Of a stretch of 64,000 nt of DNA, positions 54,204 to 63,167 are shown one piece after another. The position numbers were made by a program, and so were the translations under genes. Each line of letters opens with the position of its first letter. Position 1 is the stretch's first letter. This DNA comes from Desulfurivibrionaceae bacterium. GTDB lineage: Bacteria > Desulfobacterota > Desulfobulbia > Desulfobulbales > VMSU01. The notes under the pieces are model-generated. The model made no database searches. It saw only the letters and a list, made by a program, of their open reading frames with translations, and had not been told where the DNA came from. Location: the NCBI GenBank assembly GCA_030145275.1, contig JAQYVV010000001.1, forward strand, positions 248,001 to 312,000, read 5' to 3'.

Positions 54204-54839
54204 ATGACGATGAAAGCGGTTTTTTTTGATTTTGATGGGGTTATTCTGGATTCAGTTAATATTAAGACAGCAGCTTTTGCTGCCATGTTTCGATCCTATG
54301 GGCCAGAGATTGAACAGCAAGTGACTGAGTACCATATTAATCATGGTGGCGTATCCCGATTTGATAAGTTCCACTATTATTATACCCAACTACTAGATAA
54401 GCCATTGTCGTCCATGGAACTTGAACGGTTGTGCCGGGAATTTTCAGCAATTGTCTTTAATCAGGTAGTACAAGCTCCTTTTATTAAAGGGGCGATGGCA
54501 ACCCTTAAAGATCTTAAAAAATGCAATATCCCGGCTTTTGTAGTCTCTGGAACTCCAGATGCAGAGATCAGGTCAATCGTGCAACTAAAAAACTTAGAAT
54601 CTTTTTTCGTTGAAGTTCATGGTTCCCCTAAATCTAAGGAGGAGATAACTGCTGAACTCCTACGTCGAAAAAAATTTACCGCGAAAGAATGTCTGTTTGT
54701 CGGAGATTCAATGTCTGATTATTTGGCATCTACAATAAATAAAATGCCATTTCTCGGAATTGTGCCAGATGGCGGGACCTCACCGTTTCCCTCCCATGTT
54801 ACTATTGTACCAATTGTGCAACTGGCCATTAACATATGA
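54204..54839 (+). CDS. HAD-superfamily phosphatase
   Basis: A 211-residue hydrolase: AVFFDFDGVILDSVNIKTAA (motif I), FVVSGTPDAEI (motif II), a Lys in SPKSKEEITAEL (motif III), and CLFVGDSMSDYLAST (motif IV). Likely removes phosphate from a sugar(-acid) phosphate, as HAD enzymes do in Kdo and heptose pathways. It overlaps the next gene by 4 bp. Confidence 0.85.
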   Translation: MTMKAVFFDFDGVILDSVNIKTAAFAAMFRSYGPEIEQQVTEYHINHGGVSRFDKFHYYYTQLLDKPLSSMELERLCREFSAIVFNQVVQAPFIKGAMATLKDLKKCNIPAFVVSGTPDAEIRSIVQLKNLESFFVEVHGSPKSKEEITAELLRRKKFTAKECLFVGDSMSDYLASTINKMPFLGIVPDGGTSPFPSHVTIVPIVQLAINI

Positions 54840-55765
54840 AAAAAATGATTCAAATCAATAAAATATGGGATTTCTGCAGAAATATAAGCCGAATCCCACT
54901 TAAAATGGACCAACTGCAAAAAGCTGTTGGGCGTATTGAATATCGTCAACTTCAAGCAACAGGATCCAAAGATATTCAAAATTATGAGTTTCAAGTTTTT
55001 TCACAATGGCAAGATGATGGTATAATTCAATATTTGATTCATAACACTCCTATACAAAATAAAATTTTTATCGAATTTGGTGTACAGGATTATACTGAAT
55101 CAAATACTCGTTTTCTGCTGCAGAACAACAACTGGTCAGGCCTTGTCATTGATGGTTCGCAGGACAATATCAAATATATTAAAAATGACCCAATTTATTG
55201 GCGATATAATCTAAAAGCGGAATGTGCCTTCATTGATCGCGGCAACATAAACTCACTCATTTTAAACAGCGGCATTTCTGGGGATATTGGTCTTCTATCA
55301 ATTGATATTGACGGTAATGACTACTGGGTTTGGGAGGCGATAGACTGTATCAGTCCACGTATTGTGATCTGTGAATACAATAGCCTTTTTGGCCCTGTTT
55401 CCCAAGTTACAGTCCCATATGATAATAATTTTCAAAGGACGAAAGCCCATTTATCCAATCTCTATTTTGGAGCTTCAATTTCAGCCCTAAATTCTTTGGC
55501 CGAGCGGAAAGGTTATTCCCTCATCGCCGTAAACAGTGCTGGGAATAATGCCTTCTTTTTGAGAAATGACCTCCTGGGTGATGACACAATCCCGCAATCC
55601 CCTGCAAATGTATACATTAAGGCACAATTCCGGGAATCTCGAGATAACAATGGAACTTTGACATTTATTGATTTTGATGAAGGTCTTGATTTAATAAAAG
55701 ATTTGATAGTTACTGATTTATCTTTAGATAGAGAAATTAAAGTTAAAGAGATTAAACCTTATTGA
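54836..55765 (+). CDS. FkbM-like methyltransferase-fold protein
   Basis: A 309-residue protein: FSQWQDDGIIQYLIHNTPIQ, then FIEFGVQDYTESNTRFLLQN (degenerate SAM loop), WSGLVIDGSQDNIKYIKND, and GLLSIDIDGNDYWVWEAID. The S-x-x-x-D-G-I-I-x-Y-L pattern with E-F-G-V is a recurrent relative of FkbM methyltransferases in surface-glycan loci. The true substrate is unknown. It ends about 60 bp before the insertion sequence. Confidence 0.65.
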   Translation: MKKMIQINKIWDFCRNISRIPLKMDQLQKAVGRIEYRQLQATGSKDIQNYEFQVFSQWQDDGIIQYLIHNTPIQNKIFIEFGVQDYTESNTRFLLQNNNWSGLVIDGSQDNIKYIKNDPIYWRYNLKAECAFIDRGNINSLILNSGISGDIGLLSIDIDGNDYWVWEAIDCISPRIVICEYNSLFGPVSQVTVPYDNNFQRTKAHLSNLYFGASISALNSLAERKGYSLIAVNSAGNNAFFLRNDLLGDDTIPQSPANVYIKAQFRESRDNNGTLTFIDFDEGLDLIKDLIVTDLSLDREIKVKEIKPY

Positions 55766-56084
55766 GGCTACCTTGATTTTAAAACTTCACAAATATTAAT
55801 CAAATCAATTTTCACACTACATAAGGGTGTTGAAAAGTAACCGGCCAAAGGCTGGAAACAAATATCCAATCGGCCAAATAGCCGTTTAAAGTTTTTGTTT
55901 TTTTGTCACTGCTAGCGATTAATATTACTAACTTGCGGGTGTGTTTTTGCACTTTTAAGCACCCTAATTTGAGGGCAGCGCTATTTTACAGCAAGTTATT
56001 TACGCCAGCATATACATATACAAAAAATCACAATTGTAGTCTGTGTTTTATCTTGAAACTATAAAATTGTCAGTTTTTTATCGG

Positions 56085-57059
56085 TCAAGCAGCATTAGCA
56101 AAGAGAGTCTGTTGTTGCCTTTGATTGGTCGATTTCTTTTTCCTTGAACCGGCCATTTTTATCAGTATTACAGCTATCGAGCTTAACGTGCACCTGGCCA
56201 TGGTTGCACGCTGGCTCCGTACTCTTACAGTCTCAAGACCTGTTTGTTTTTTCAACAGGTTAAAAGGTCTTTCACAATTTTTGCGGATATCATGAGCCTG
56301 TTGGATCATTTCTGTTGCAAAGGGTATCCGCTGAAAAAGGCCTCTATCCATAGGGATAAAGCGGTATTGAGGACATGTCTGGGAGCAGGCACATTCTCCT
56401 GTTGTCGCACCACATTTATACTCGTGCTCCTGGCCTTTGTACCCGACATGCTGCATGGGGATGGTACATTCATCATGGCAAAAAACTGCTCCAGTATCGC
56501 CATTGACATTTTCAGGCAAGGCCACCTTTGCAGACGGTGGTGTCGTAACAATGGTGCCAGTCTTTCTGTAAAGAGAACCATCTTTGTCATGGTAGGCTTC
56601 GTCAGCGGTAATGAGCTTTACGTCAATCCCCATTGCCTGGGCTAAACTAACCAGGAATGGAAGAAAATGACTGTCATGATGATTGGCAGGGGCCAAGAGG
56701 GAAACAATAGGGTAGCTCTGTCCTGTTTGGGCATTGATAGCAGTAAGAGTATGGAGACGGTAACCAATGACATATGCGGATTTATCCCGCTTATTACCAT
56801 GCTTACCGCAATCACAGTCGAGGTCGTTGTAGATCCGTATCTTTTTACCTTTAATCGTGATAGTGGCCAAGGGAACCCTACAGTCATTGGCCAGTTCCGT
56901 TGAGTCAACTGCATGAAGAACACAATCGCCAAGAAGTCCTGACTGGTTAAAATGATGCAGGATATAGACAAGCAAGTTGACCTGCTGCGAGAAAGAAAGA
57001 TTGGATCTGAATTTACTCAGTTGACTATGATCGATCTTGGTCTTTTTATGCAATGCCAT
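56085..57059 (-). CDS. DDE transposase, main frame
   Basis: 324 residues with an acidic triad pattern: HAVDSTELANDCR (first Asp), LITADEAYHDKDG (second Asp), and NCERPFNLLKKQTGLETVRV (Glu). The fold is DDE_Tnp_1-like (IS4/IS5/IS1182 superfamily); I do not assign a family. Upstream in the next frame, about 50 codons (TIKFSTYNRSSIYIKDEELA...) look like the missing N-terminus and run into a stop at the overlap. The transposase is therefore either frameshifted or made by programmed slippage. Confidence 0.8.
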   Translation of the reverse strand: MALHKKTKIDHSQLSKFRSNLSFSQQVNLLVYILHHFNQSGLLGDCVLHAVDSTELANDCRVPLATITIKGKKIRIYNDLDCDCGKHGNKRDKSAYVIGYRLHTLTAINAQTGQSYPIVSLLAPANHHDSHFLPFLVSLAQAMGIDVKLITADEAYHDKDGSLYRKTGTIVTTPPSAKVALPENVNGDTGAVFCHDECTIPMQHVGYKGQEHEYKCGATTGECACSQTCPQYRFIPMDRGLFQRIPFATEMIQQAHDIRKNCERPFNLLKKQTGLETVRVRSQRATMARCTLSSIAVILIKMAGSRKKKSTNQRQQQTLFANAA

Positions 57060-57178
57060 CGTAGGATATAATACGGTTGATTATTCCGTCATCGATTAAT
57101 CTATCAACAAAGGCAAGCTCCTCATCTTTGATATAGATGGAGGAACGATTATAAGTGCTGAACTTTATGGTTTTATTG

Positions 57179-57430
57179 TTATTCGACCATGTCGATATAT
57201 CGAGCCATTTTATCAAGTTTGATGATCCCAGCCGGAAGTTGTGCTTCTATGCCAAGAAGATCTTCTTTGGGGGCCTCGACGACTTGGGTGAAATCATATT
57301 CGGCTACTGTTTCAGCCAATATCTTCTTGGCTATATCTCTCTTTTGTTTTCTTGCCAATCTTTTCCAGTTTGGAAACTGTTTTTTTAGTTGTTTTCGTAT
57401 GCTTAACTTGATACTTTTGTGGTGCATCAC
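57179..57430 (-). CDS. Small open reading frame at the 5' side of the transposase
   Basis: An 83-residue frame (SIRKQLKKQFPNWKRLARKQ...PAGIIKLDKMARYIDMVE) lies inside the insertion sequence, on the same strand as the transposase. It may be a separate accessory ORF or the start of the transposase before frameshifts. No family recognised beyond its basic, helical composition. Confidence 0.45.
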   Translation of the reverse strand: MMHHKSIKLSIRKQLKKQFPNWKRLARKQKRDIAKKILAETVAEYDFTQVVEAPKEDLLGIEAQLPAGIIKLDKMARYIDMVE

Positions 57431-57557
57431 AGCCTCTTTTTTTGATGTTTATTCTTTTGATAGGGAATCAACACCATCATAGAGGCTTTTTTTGTTTTAA
57501 CTAAACGTTTTTATTGACTAAAACACTATTTACTTCAACACCTTTTACATACCATTA

Positions 57558-58667
57558 ATGAACATTATTTTTGACCATCAAGCCTTCAGCCGCCAAGACT
57601 ATGGAGGAATAGTCCGCTATTTTGTCGAACTTATTAATTTTTTTAATAGGACTGGAGAGCATGTCGAAATTAGAGCGCCGTTTTATGTGACAAAATACTT
57701 TGCAAATTCCAGAAAAAAACCAACCGGAATACTTATTCCTAAATTACCGAACTCAGTGGTGCTTTTATCTTTGATCAACTCGTTTATTACGCCATTTTTT
57801 CGGTATCGAAATAAAGCAGCAGATATATATCATGAGACATACTTCACCCATGCCGACAACTGCCCTAAATCTGCGGCTCGAATCATAACTGTCTATGATA
57901 TGATCCACGAGAAATTCCCGAAAATGTTCTCGCGCTTCGATTATACCAGTAAGAACAAGCTGTTCGCCCTACATAGAGCAGATCACATTATCAGCATTTC
58001 ACATAACACCAAGAGAGATCTTATAAAATACTTTGATATTGAAGCTGATAAAATATCTGTTGTTCATCTCGGCCACCTGCAACGCAATGTAAGAAACTTA
58101 GACAATTCACCTAATAGTTTTCAGCAACAACCATATCTGTTGTATGTTGGTGGCCGACGGGGATACAAAAATTTCAAATCTTTGCTTAAAGCATATGCAG
58201 AATCAGAGAATCTTAGGAAAGAATTCCGCCTGATTTGTTTTGGTGGAGGACAATTCAATCAAGATGAAGAAGAATTGATTGATCAACTACACTTGGACAA
58301 ATCAAATATTATCCAGAAAGCTGGTGGTGATTTACTTTTAATTGACCTCTACAAAAAGGCTGCCGCTTTTGTCTATCCGTCCCTTTATGAAGGTTTTGGG
58401 ATTCCACTCCTTGAAGCGATGTCTCTCGGCTGTCCTGTGATATGCAGCAATACCGGTTCCATTCCTGAAGTTGTCGGGGGTGCGGCTCAACAATTTGATC
58501 CCGCAGATATAGATTCAATTAGGACAGCCATTGAAAGTGCGGTATTCGACAGCGACCAGCGGCAAAATCTTATTTCTCTTGGATACGAACAATCAAAGCT
58601 GTTCACATGGGAGAAGTGTGCCTCCAAAACTCTAGGGGTATACAAAGAGGTTATTGGGAATGAGTGA
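57558..58667 (+). CDS. GT4-family glycosyltransferase
   Basis: A 369-residue GT-B enzyme: IIFDHQAFSRQDYGGIVRYF at the N-terminus, ITVYDMIHEKFP, LLYVGGRRGYKNFKSLLKAY and the donor-binding EGFGIPLLEAMSLGCPVICS. The N-terminus resembles mannosyltransferases of the WbdA/WbdB kind. It overlaps the Gmd-like gene by 8 bp, suggesting a GDP-sugar-derived donor. Its start is 15 bp from the insertion sequence. Confidence 0.87.
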   Translation: MNIIFDHQAFSRQDYGGIVRYFVELINFFNRTGEHVEIRAPFYVTKYFANSRKKPTGILIPKLPNSVVLLSLINSFITPFFRYRNKAADIYHETYFTHADNCPKSAARIITVYDMIHEKFPKMFSRFDYTSKNKLFALHRADHIISISHNTKRDLIKYFDIEADKISVVHLGHLQRNVRNLDNSPNSFQQQPYLLYVGGRRGYKNFKSLLKAYAESENLRKEFRLICFGGGQFNQDEEELIDQLHLDKSNIIQKAGGDLLLIDLYKKAAAFVYPSLYEGFGIPLLEAMSLGCPVICSNTGSIPEVVGGAAQQFDPADIDSIRTAIESAVFDSDQRQNLISLGYEQSKLFTWEKCASKTLGVYKEVIGNE

Positions 58668-59619
58668 ATCTCGTAAAGCATTGATATGTGGTATAGGCGG
58701 CCAGGATGGTTCTTATCTTGCCAAACTCCTGCTGGGGAAAGGGTATCAGGTCTATGGTACATCAAGGGATGCCCAGGTCTCGGAATTCAAAAACTTGACA
58801 CGACTCGGCATCCTGACAGAAACCGAGGTTTTGTCGATGGCTCCAAACGACTTCAGAAGTGTACTACAAGTTCTTAATCAGGTTCAACCTGACGAGCTAT
58901 ATTATCTCGCTGGACAGAGCTCAGTTGGTCTATCATTTGACCAGCCTGTTGAGACCCTCGAGAGCATTTCATCGGGAGTGCTAAATCTGCTGGAAGCGAT
59001 CAGGTTTTTAAATAAAGACATCCGCCTTTATAATGCCGGCTCCAGCGAGTGTTTCGGCGATACCGGTGCAACACCCGCAGATGAATCAACGCCATTTAAA
59101 CCCAGGAGCCCGTACGCTATTGCTAAATCAACAGCTCATTGGCTTACTAACAACTATAGAGAATCGTATGGTATTTATGCCGTTACCGGAATCCTCTTCA
59201 ATCACGAATCCTGCCTGCGTCCATCTCGCTTTGTTACGAAAAAAATTGTCGATACCGCCAGAAGAATAGCAAATGGCTCCAAGGAGGATCTTGTACTCGG
59301 AAAAATCAATATTATTCGCGATTGGGGCTGGGCCCCTGAATATGTTGAGGCAATGTGGTTAATGCTACAACAACAGCAACCCGAAGATTTTGTTATTGCT
59401 ACTGGAAAAAGCTGTAGCCTGCAAACATTTATCTCCCTGGTGTTTCATGAATTTGGTCTCGACTGGCAGAAGCATGTTGAATTTTCCAGGGATTTATTCC
59501 GCCCCTCTGATTTAAGTGAGAGCAGAGCCAACCCGGACAAGGCACAAAACATTTTAGGTTGGAATGCCAGTTATTTTGTTGAAGAGATAGTAAAGATGCT
59601 TGTTAAAGAAAAAATTTAA
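58660..59619 (+). CDS. GDP-mannose 4,6-dehydratase-like enzyme
   Basis: A 319-residue SDR: ALICGIGGQDGSYLAKLLL (NADP loop with the Gmd GQDGSYL), YNAGSSECFGDTG, SPYAIAKSTAHW (Tyr-Lys), FNHESCLRPSRFVTKKIV and INIIRDWGWAPEYVEAMWLM. True Gmd has HESPRRGETFVTRKI at the fourth motif; here ESCLRPSRFVT replaces it, so substrate detail may differ. The ATG at 58660 with AAAGAGG upstream is chosen over the TTG at 58654. It likely makes GDP-4-keto-6-deoxymannose or a relative for the flanking GT4 enzymes. Confidence 0.85.
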   Translation: MSESRKALICGIGGQDGSYLAKLLLGKGYQVYGTSRDAQVSEFKNLTRLGILTETEVLSMAPNDFRSVLQVLNQVQPDELYYLAGQSSVGLSFDQPVETLESISSGVLNLLEAIRFLNKDIRLYNAGSSECFGDTGATPADESTPFKPRSPYAIAKSTAHWLTNNYRESYGIYAVTGILFNHESCLRPSRFVTKKIVDTARRIANGSKEDLVLGKINIIRDWGWAPEYVEAMWLMLQQQQPEDFVIATGKSCSLQTFISLVFHEFGLDWQKHVEFSRDLFRPSDLSESRANPDKAQNILGWNASYFVEEIVKMLVKEKI

Positions 59620-59677
59620 CCAGCATTTAACCAGACAAAAATCTATTCCAATAGGACTTTGCCCACAAAATACGTGT

Positions 59678-60748
59678 ATGAAGCTTTTGTTTCTCTGTAA
59701 ACGGCGGCCACAGGGCCGCGATCTGTTAACCAGCCCCTATGGAAGATTTTATCACCTGCCTCGATTGTTGGCACGTAAGGGGCATGAGGTAACTATCCTT
59801 TTATGTAGTTATAAGTGGGAGCCGAACGAGGGTGGCATTTGCGATGATGACGGGATCCACTGGCATTCCGTTAGCCTCTTAAACGGAAATCCCTGGCGAT
59901 ATTACCGCAAAGTTCTACAGCTGGTTCTGGAGATCCATCCTGACTGGATAGTGGGATTTTCAGATACATATTATGGCATGCTTGCTCAACATCTTGCCCA
60001 AAAGTTCGGATGCAAATCCTTGATCGATGCTTATGACAACTATGAGAGCTATATTCCTTGGTGCAGACCACTGCACTACCTGTGGCGTCGTGCTTTATCA
60101 ACGGCTGATGTGGTTACTGTCGCAGGACCAAGCCTGGCTGAACTGATAGGGGAAAGCAGGAAGGAGAAATATATTAAGGTGGTGCCAATGGCTGCTGATC
60201 CCATAGGATTTGTGCCTATGGATGCCCTTGACTGCCGAAAAAAAATTGGCTTGCCAGTTGATAAAAAATTAATTGGATATTGTGGTGCTCTTCACCAAAA
60301 TAGAGGGATATCTTTACTTTTTGAGGCTTTTAAAGAGTTGCACCAGAAGAATAAGCAACTTGAACTTGTTCTGAGCGGGAGGAAGTTTCCGGGTATTTCT
60401 ATCCCGGAAGGAGCCCGGTGGTTAGGATTTTTGCCAGATGAAAAAGTTCCTTTTTTGCTTAACAGTATGAATGTGCTGGCGGTAATAAATAAGAATTCTA
60501 AATTTGGCAATTACAGTTATCCCGTGAAGTTGTATGAAGCAATGTCCTGCCAAGTTCCGGTTGTTGCCTCAAGTTCAGATTCTGTTCGGTGGATTCTGAA
60601 AGACTTTCCTGAACTTCAGGCTGCTCCAGAAGATAAATCTGATTTGAGTGAAAAATTGTTAAATGCATTAGAGAGGGGCAGGGTGGATTATGGCAGACAG
60701 CAGGGCTGGGATAATGAGGGTGTATTGTTTGAACGTGCTTTGGAATAA
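59678..60748 (+). CDS. GT4-family glycosyltransferase
   Basis: About 356 residues from MKLLFLCKRRPQGRDLLTSP: a GT-B N-terminal domain, then LIGYCGALHQNRGISLLFEA, ARWLGFLPDEKVPFLLNSMN, and YPVKLYEAMSCQVPVVASSS in place of the usual E-G-x-x-x-x-x-E. The frame is open to 59600, but that extension overlaps the upstream gene and lacks family likeness. It converges on the methyltransferase at 60794-61585. Confidence 0.82.
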   Translation: MKLLFLCKRRPQGRDLLTSPYGRFYHLPRLLARKGHEVTILLCSYKWEPNEGGICDDDGIHWHSVSLLNGNPWRYYRKVLQLVLEIHPDWIVGFSDTYYGMLAQHLAQKFGCKSLIDAYDNYESYIPWCRPLHYLWRRALSTADVVTVAGPSLAELIGESRKEKYIKVVPMAADPIGFVPMDALDCRKKIGLPVDKKLIGYCGALHQNRGISLLFEAFKELHQKNKQLELVLSGRKFPGISIPEGARWLGFLPDEKVPFLLNSMNVLAVINKNSKFGNYSYPVKLYEAMSCQVPVVASSSDSVRWILKDFPELQAAPEDKSDLSEKLLNALERGRVDYGRQQGWDNEGVLFERALE

Positions 60749-60793
60749 AAGAGTTAAAACTATCCCTTGTTCTCCCCACCTTTGCACGTTTTA

Positions 60794-61585
60794 TCAAAAA
60801 ATAACAGTTTTTTTGGGTTCCTCCTCTTGGTTATTCTTTTCTAAAATCCAGATATAGGTTGGGCAAAGCCAGTAGATATGTTTCGTAATAAAATTTGCTA
60901 CAACATATTTTCTCGAGTTCGGTTTCAACATGTAATCTACTGCAAAATCTCCAGGTGATTCAACTATTTTTTTCGTATAGTCCACAACGGTGAAAGCCTG
61001 TACAAGTTTTTTTAACCCCCAATAGGTAAAATGGGTTTCGTGGTAATACTCCCCTTTTTTAGTAAGACGCATATAGTAGTGAGCAAGGAATTTAGGCATA
61101 ACTGAAAGAAAGAGTAGGTTGTGGTGGGGTTCTCGTAATATTATGCGGTTCTCAGCGGTAAAATAACAAGCTCCGTTTGGCTTGAGGAGACGGTGGATTT
61201 CGCTCATAAGCCGCTGGGCATCTGGGACATGTTCATAAATATGGTTGCAGAGAATGATATCAAACTTATCTTTAGGGTAATTGGTATTTAAACCATCCTC
61301 CACTTGAAAGGTTAGATTTTGTTTTGTGAAGTTCTGTCGTGCGAAAAATATAGCATTATTGTCAACATCGATGCCGGCGATCGACTTGCAGTTATCTGCT
61401 AAAAAATCTTCAATAACTCCGGTTGATGCGCCAATGGATAGTATTTCCGCGTTAGAAAGATCTGGACCACAATAATCCTGCAGAACTTTGAGTATGGTGA
61501 CGGCTTTTTTCAGCCGTTTTTCAGTGTCATACACATAATTGAAATTCTTTGAAAAGTTGCTTTGGTATTCTGTGTCTTTATTCAT
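60794..61585 (-). CDS. SAM-dependent methyltransferase
   Basis: About 263 residues: ILSIGASTGVIEDFLADNCK (SAM loop), IAGIDVDNNAIFFARQNF, FDIILCNHIYEHVPDAQRLM, IHRLLKPNGACYFTAEN. It is a Methyltransf_11-type protein. Start ATG 61585 is preferred to the GTG at 61600. It follows the GT4 gene at 61622-62797 on the same strand by about 36 bp and is probably co-transcribed; a glycan or lipid acceptor is likely. Confidence 0.82.
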   Translation of the reverse strand: MNKDTEYQSNFSKNFNYVYDTEKRLKKAVTILKVLQDYCGPDLSNAEILSIGASTGVIEDFLADNCKSIAGIDVDNNAIFFARQNFTKQNLTFQVEDGLNTNYPKDKFDIILCNHIYEHVPDAQRLMSEIHRLLKPNGACYFTAENRIILREPHHNLLFLSVMPKFLAHYYMRLTKKGEYYHETHFTYWGLKKLVQAFTVVDYTKKIVESPGDFAVDYMLKPNSRKYVVANFITKHIYWLCPTYIWILEKNNQEEEPKKTVIF

Positions 61586-61621
61586 TTTTTCTGAAAGCAC
61601 TAAATCTTTGTCTTGTGCGCT

Positions 61622-62797
61622 TTAATGGGCATTGTTTACGGTTTTTAAAAATTGTCTCAATTTCTTACCATAATTGTGCCAGGAAAATTTACGGGCATGT
61701 TCGATACATTTTTGGTGGCTGATGTTCTGTGGGTTGGAGCTGAAATAATCAATGATAAGGGAACTTATCTCCTTGTAGTTTCCTGAATGGACGAGAAAAC
61801 CTGTTTCTCCATCGACTATGGCATCTTTGACGCCACCTGTGTCAAAAGCAACAACTGGCAGCCCGAATGATGCGGCCTCAATGGCAACCATCCCAAACCC
61901 TTCCACGTCTCCTGGAGTATCAACGAGAGGGAAAATAAAAAGATCTGACTCGTTGTAAGCGTTTCTCAGGATATCCTCGCCTACTTTGCCGAGTAGAATT
62001 ATTTTCTCTTCAAGATTGTATCTTAATATTAATTGATTGATTTCTTCCCCGACAGACCTTTGTTTCGATAGAGCATCTTGAGGGTCACTGCCAATAATAA
62101 CCAATTTAACTTTTGGGTTGGTGGAGATAATGTCGAGAAAAGCGTATTCAATAAATTCTGGCAGTCCTTTTCTCGGAATTAATCGACCAACAGAAAGTAG
62201 AATTTTGGCGTCTAGCAGGTTGTGTTTTTGTCTGAACGTTTCAGTGGGCTGAAGTTGCTTCTTTGATGGAAGTTCTACGCCTGGATGGATAATGTGTATT
62301 TTTTCGGGAGCGATTCCTATTGATTCTACCAAAGATTTTGTGTTGTTACTGTTAACTATGAGATGGTTAGCTTTAGCTGTAAAGGGAACAAAGAACCTCT
62401 GGAATATAAAATTATCGGCAATGATATCGAGGCCGTGAATAAAAAGAATAGATTTCACCCGAAATAATTTGCTTAGCATCACAACAATGGGGGCCACTAC
62501 TCCACTGCCACCAATAATTACATCTGGCTTTTGCCGAATACAAGCCCGAAAGGCTTTTATTGAAGCGACGAAAAGAAAAGAAAAAATTGAACTGACCGGT
62601 GCTTCGCTGACGTAGGGAGAATTGTTGGTGTAATTTCTGCACCCAGATGGACCTACTAGGTGGCAGAAATTATTTTTCGCTATCTCTAAGTATGTGTGGA
62701 GCAGCAATTTTTCCATGCCACCGGTTAATGGCGGAAAATTTCTGGTAATTATTAGTATTTTCTTTGGGTTTTGAAGAGTTTTGTTTTGTTTGGCCAT
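61622..62797 (-). CDS. GT4-family glycosyltransferase
   Basis: A 391-residue GT-B enzyme: ILIITRNFPPLTGGMEKLLL, VKSILFIHGLDIIADN, ILLSVGRLIPRKGLPEFIEY, VGEDILRNAYNESDLFIFPL, and EGFGMVAIEAASFGLPVVAF followed by DTGGVKDAIVDGETGFLV. All donor-binding motifs look intact. It is the first gene of a two-gene minus-strand unit with the methyltransferase. Confidence 0.9.
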   Translation of the reverse strand: MAKQNKTLQNPKKILIITRNFPPLTGGMEKLLLHTYLEIAKNNFCHLVGPSGCRNYTNNSPYVSEAPVSSIFSFLFVASIKAFRACIRQKPDVIIGGSGVVAPIVVMLSKLFRVKSILFIHGLDIIADNFIFQRFFVPFTAKANHLIVNSNNTKSLVESIGIAPEKIHIIHPGVELPSKKQLQPTETFRQKHNLLDAKILLSVGRLIPRKGLPEFIEYAFLDIISTNPKVKLVIIGSDPQDALSKQRSVGEEINQLILRYNLEEKIILLGKVGEDILRNAYNESDLFIFPLVDTPGDVEGFGMVAIEAASFGLPVVAFDTGGVKDAIVDGETGFLVHSGNYKEISSLIIDYFSSNPQNISHQKCIEHARKFSWHNYGKKLRQFLKTVNNAH

Positions 62798-63167
62798 GAT
62801 AATGTTTTACTCATTACAGAGGTGTCAAACCTGTTATGGGTATTTGTGGTTCATACTAAAAAGAAGTTTTAGGTGGCTGATCAACTGAATTAATATTGAT
62901 AAATTAGAAGGTAACTATTCAGCTGCACTCCATCTTCGCCCATTTAGGTCTTCTCGAATAGCACAAGTATGCTTCGAAGCCCTAAATGAACGAATATGAA
63001 GCACATCTGAACAGTTACAGCCTGGAGTTAAGGGTAATTTCCAGCCTACCCTGAATAATTACATTAGAAGAAACAATTGTTTTTTGTAGAAATTTTAATG
63101 GGTATGCATGGCAATTTTATTGGTTTAGCTGAGACTACATTCGTGTAGTTCTGCTTCACATTTTAAA
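62798..63167. other. Intergenic stretch holding a palindromic repeat
   Basis: 370 bases with no gene seen. The middle is occupied by the inverted-repeat element at 62911-63018. The rest is AT-rich and presumably holds the promoter of the GT4-methyltransferase unit. Confidence 0.5.
62911..63018. repeat. Palindromic MITE-like element with GTAACTATTC tips
   Basis: Two 38-bp arms, 62911-62948 and 62981-63018 reversed, match at about 30 of 38 positions (both begin GTAACT and end CATTTAGG), separated by 32 bases. There is no coding capacity and no evident target duplication. The tip matches that of the repeat at 48081-48178. Confidence 0.65.

Larger units (their letters stand above)
55826..57542. 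mobile_element. Insertion sequence, about 1.7 kb
   Basis: The ends carry the inverted repeat GGTGTTGAA (55826-55834; reversed at 57534-57542), embedded in a longer imperfect match (TAAGGGTGTTGAA against TAAAAGGTGTTGAA). The interior encodes a DDE transposase on the minus strand in several frames. No certain target duplication is visible. It sits between the FkbM-like gene and a GT4 gene whose ATG is only 15 bp from the right end, so the element may supply or disrupt that gene's promoter. Confidence 0.75.
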
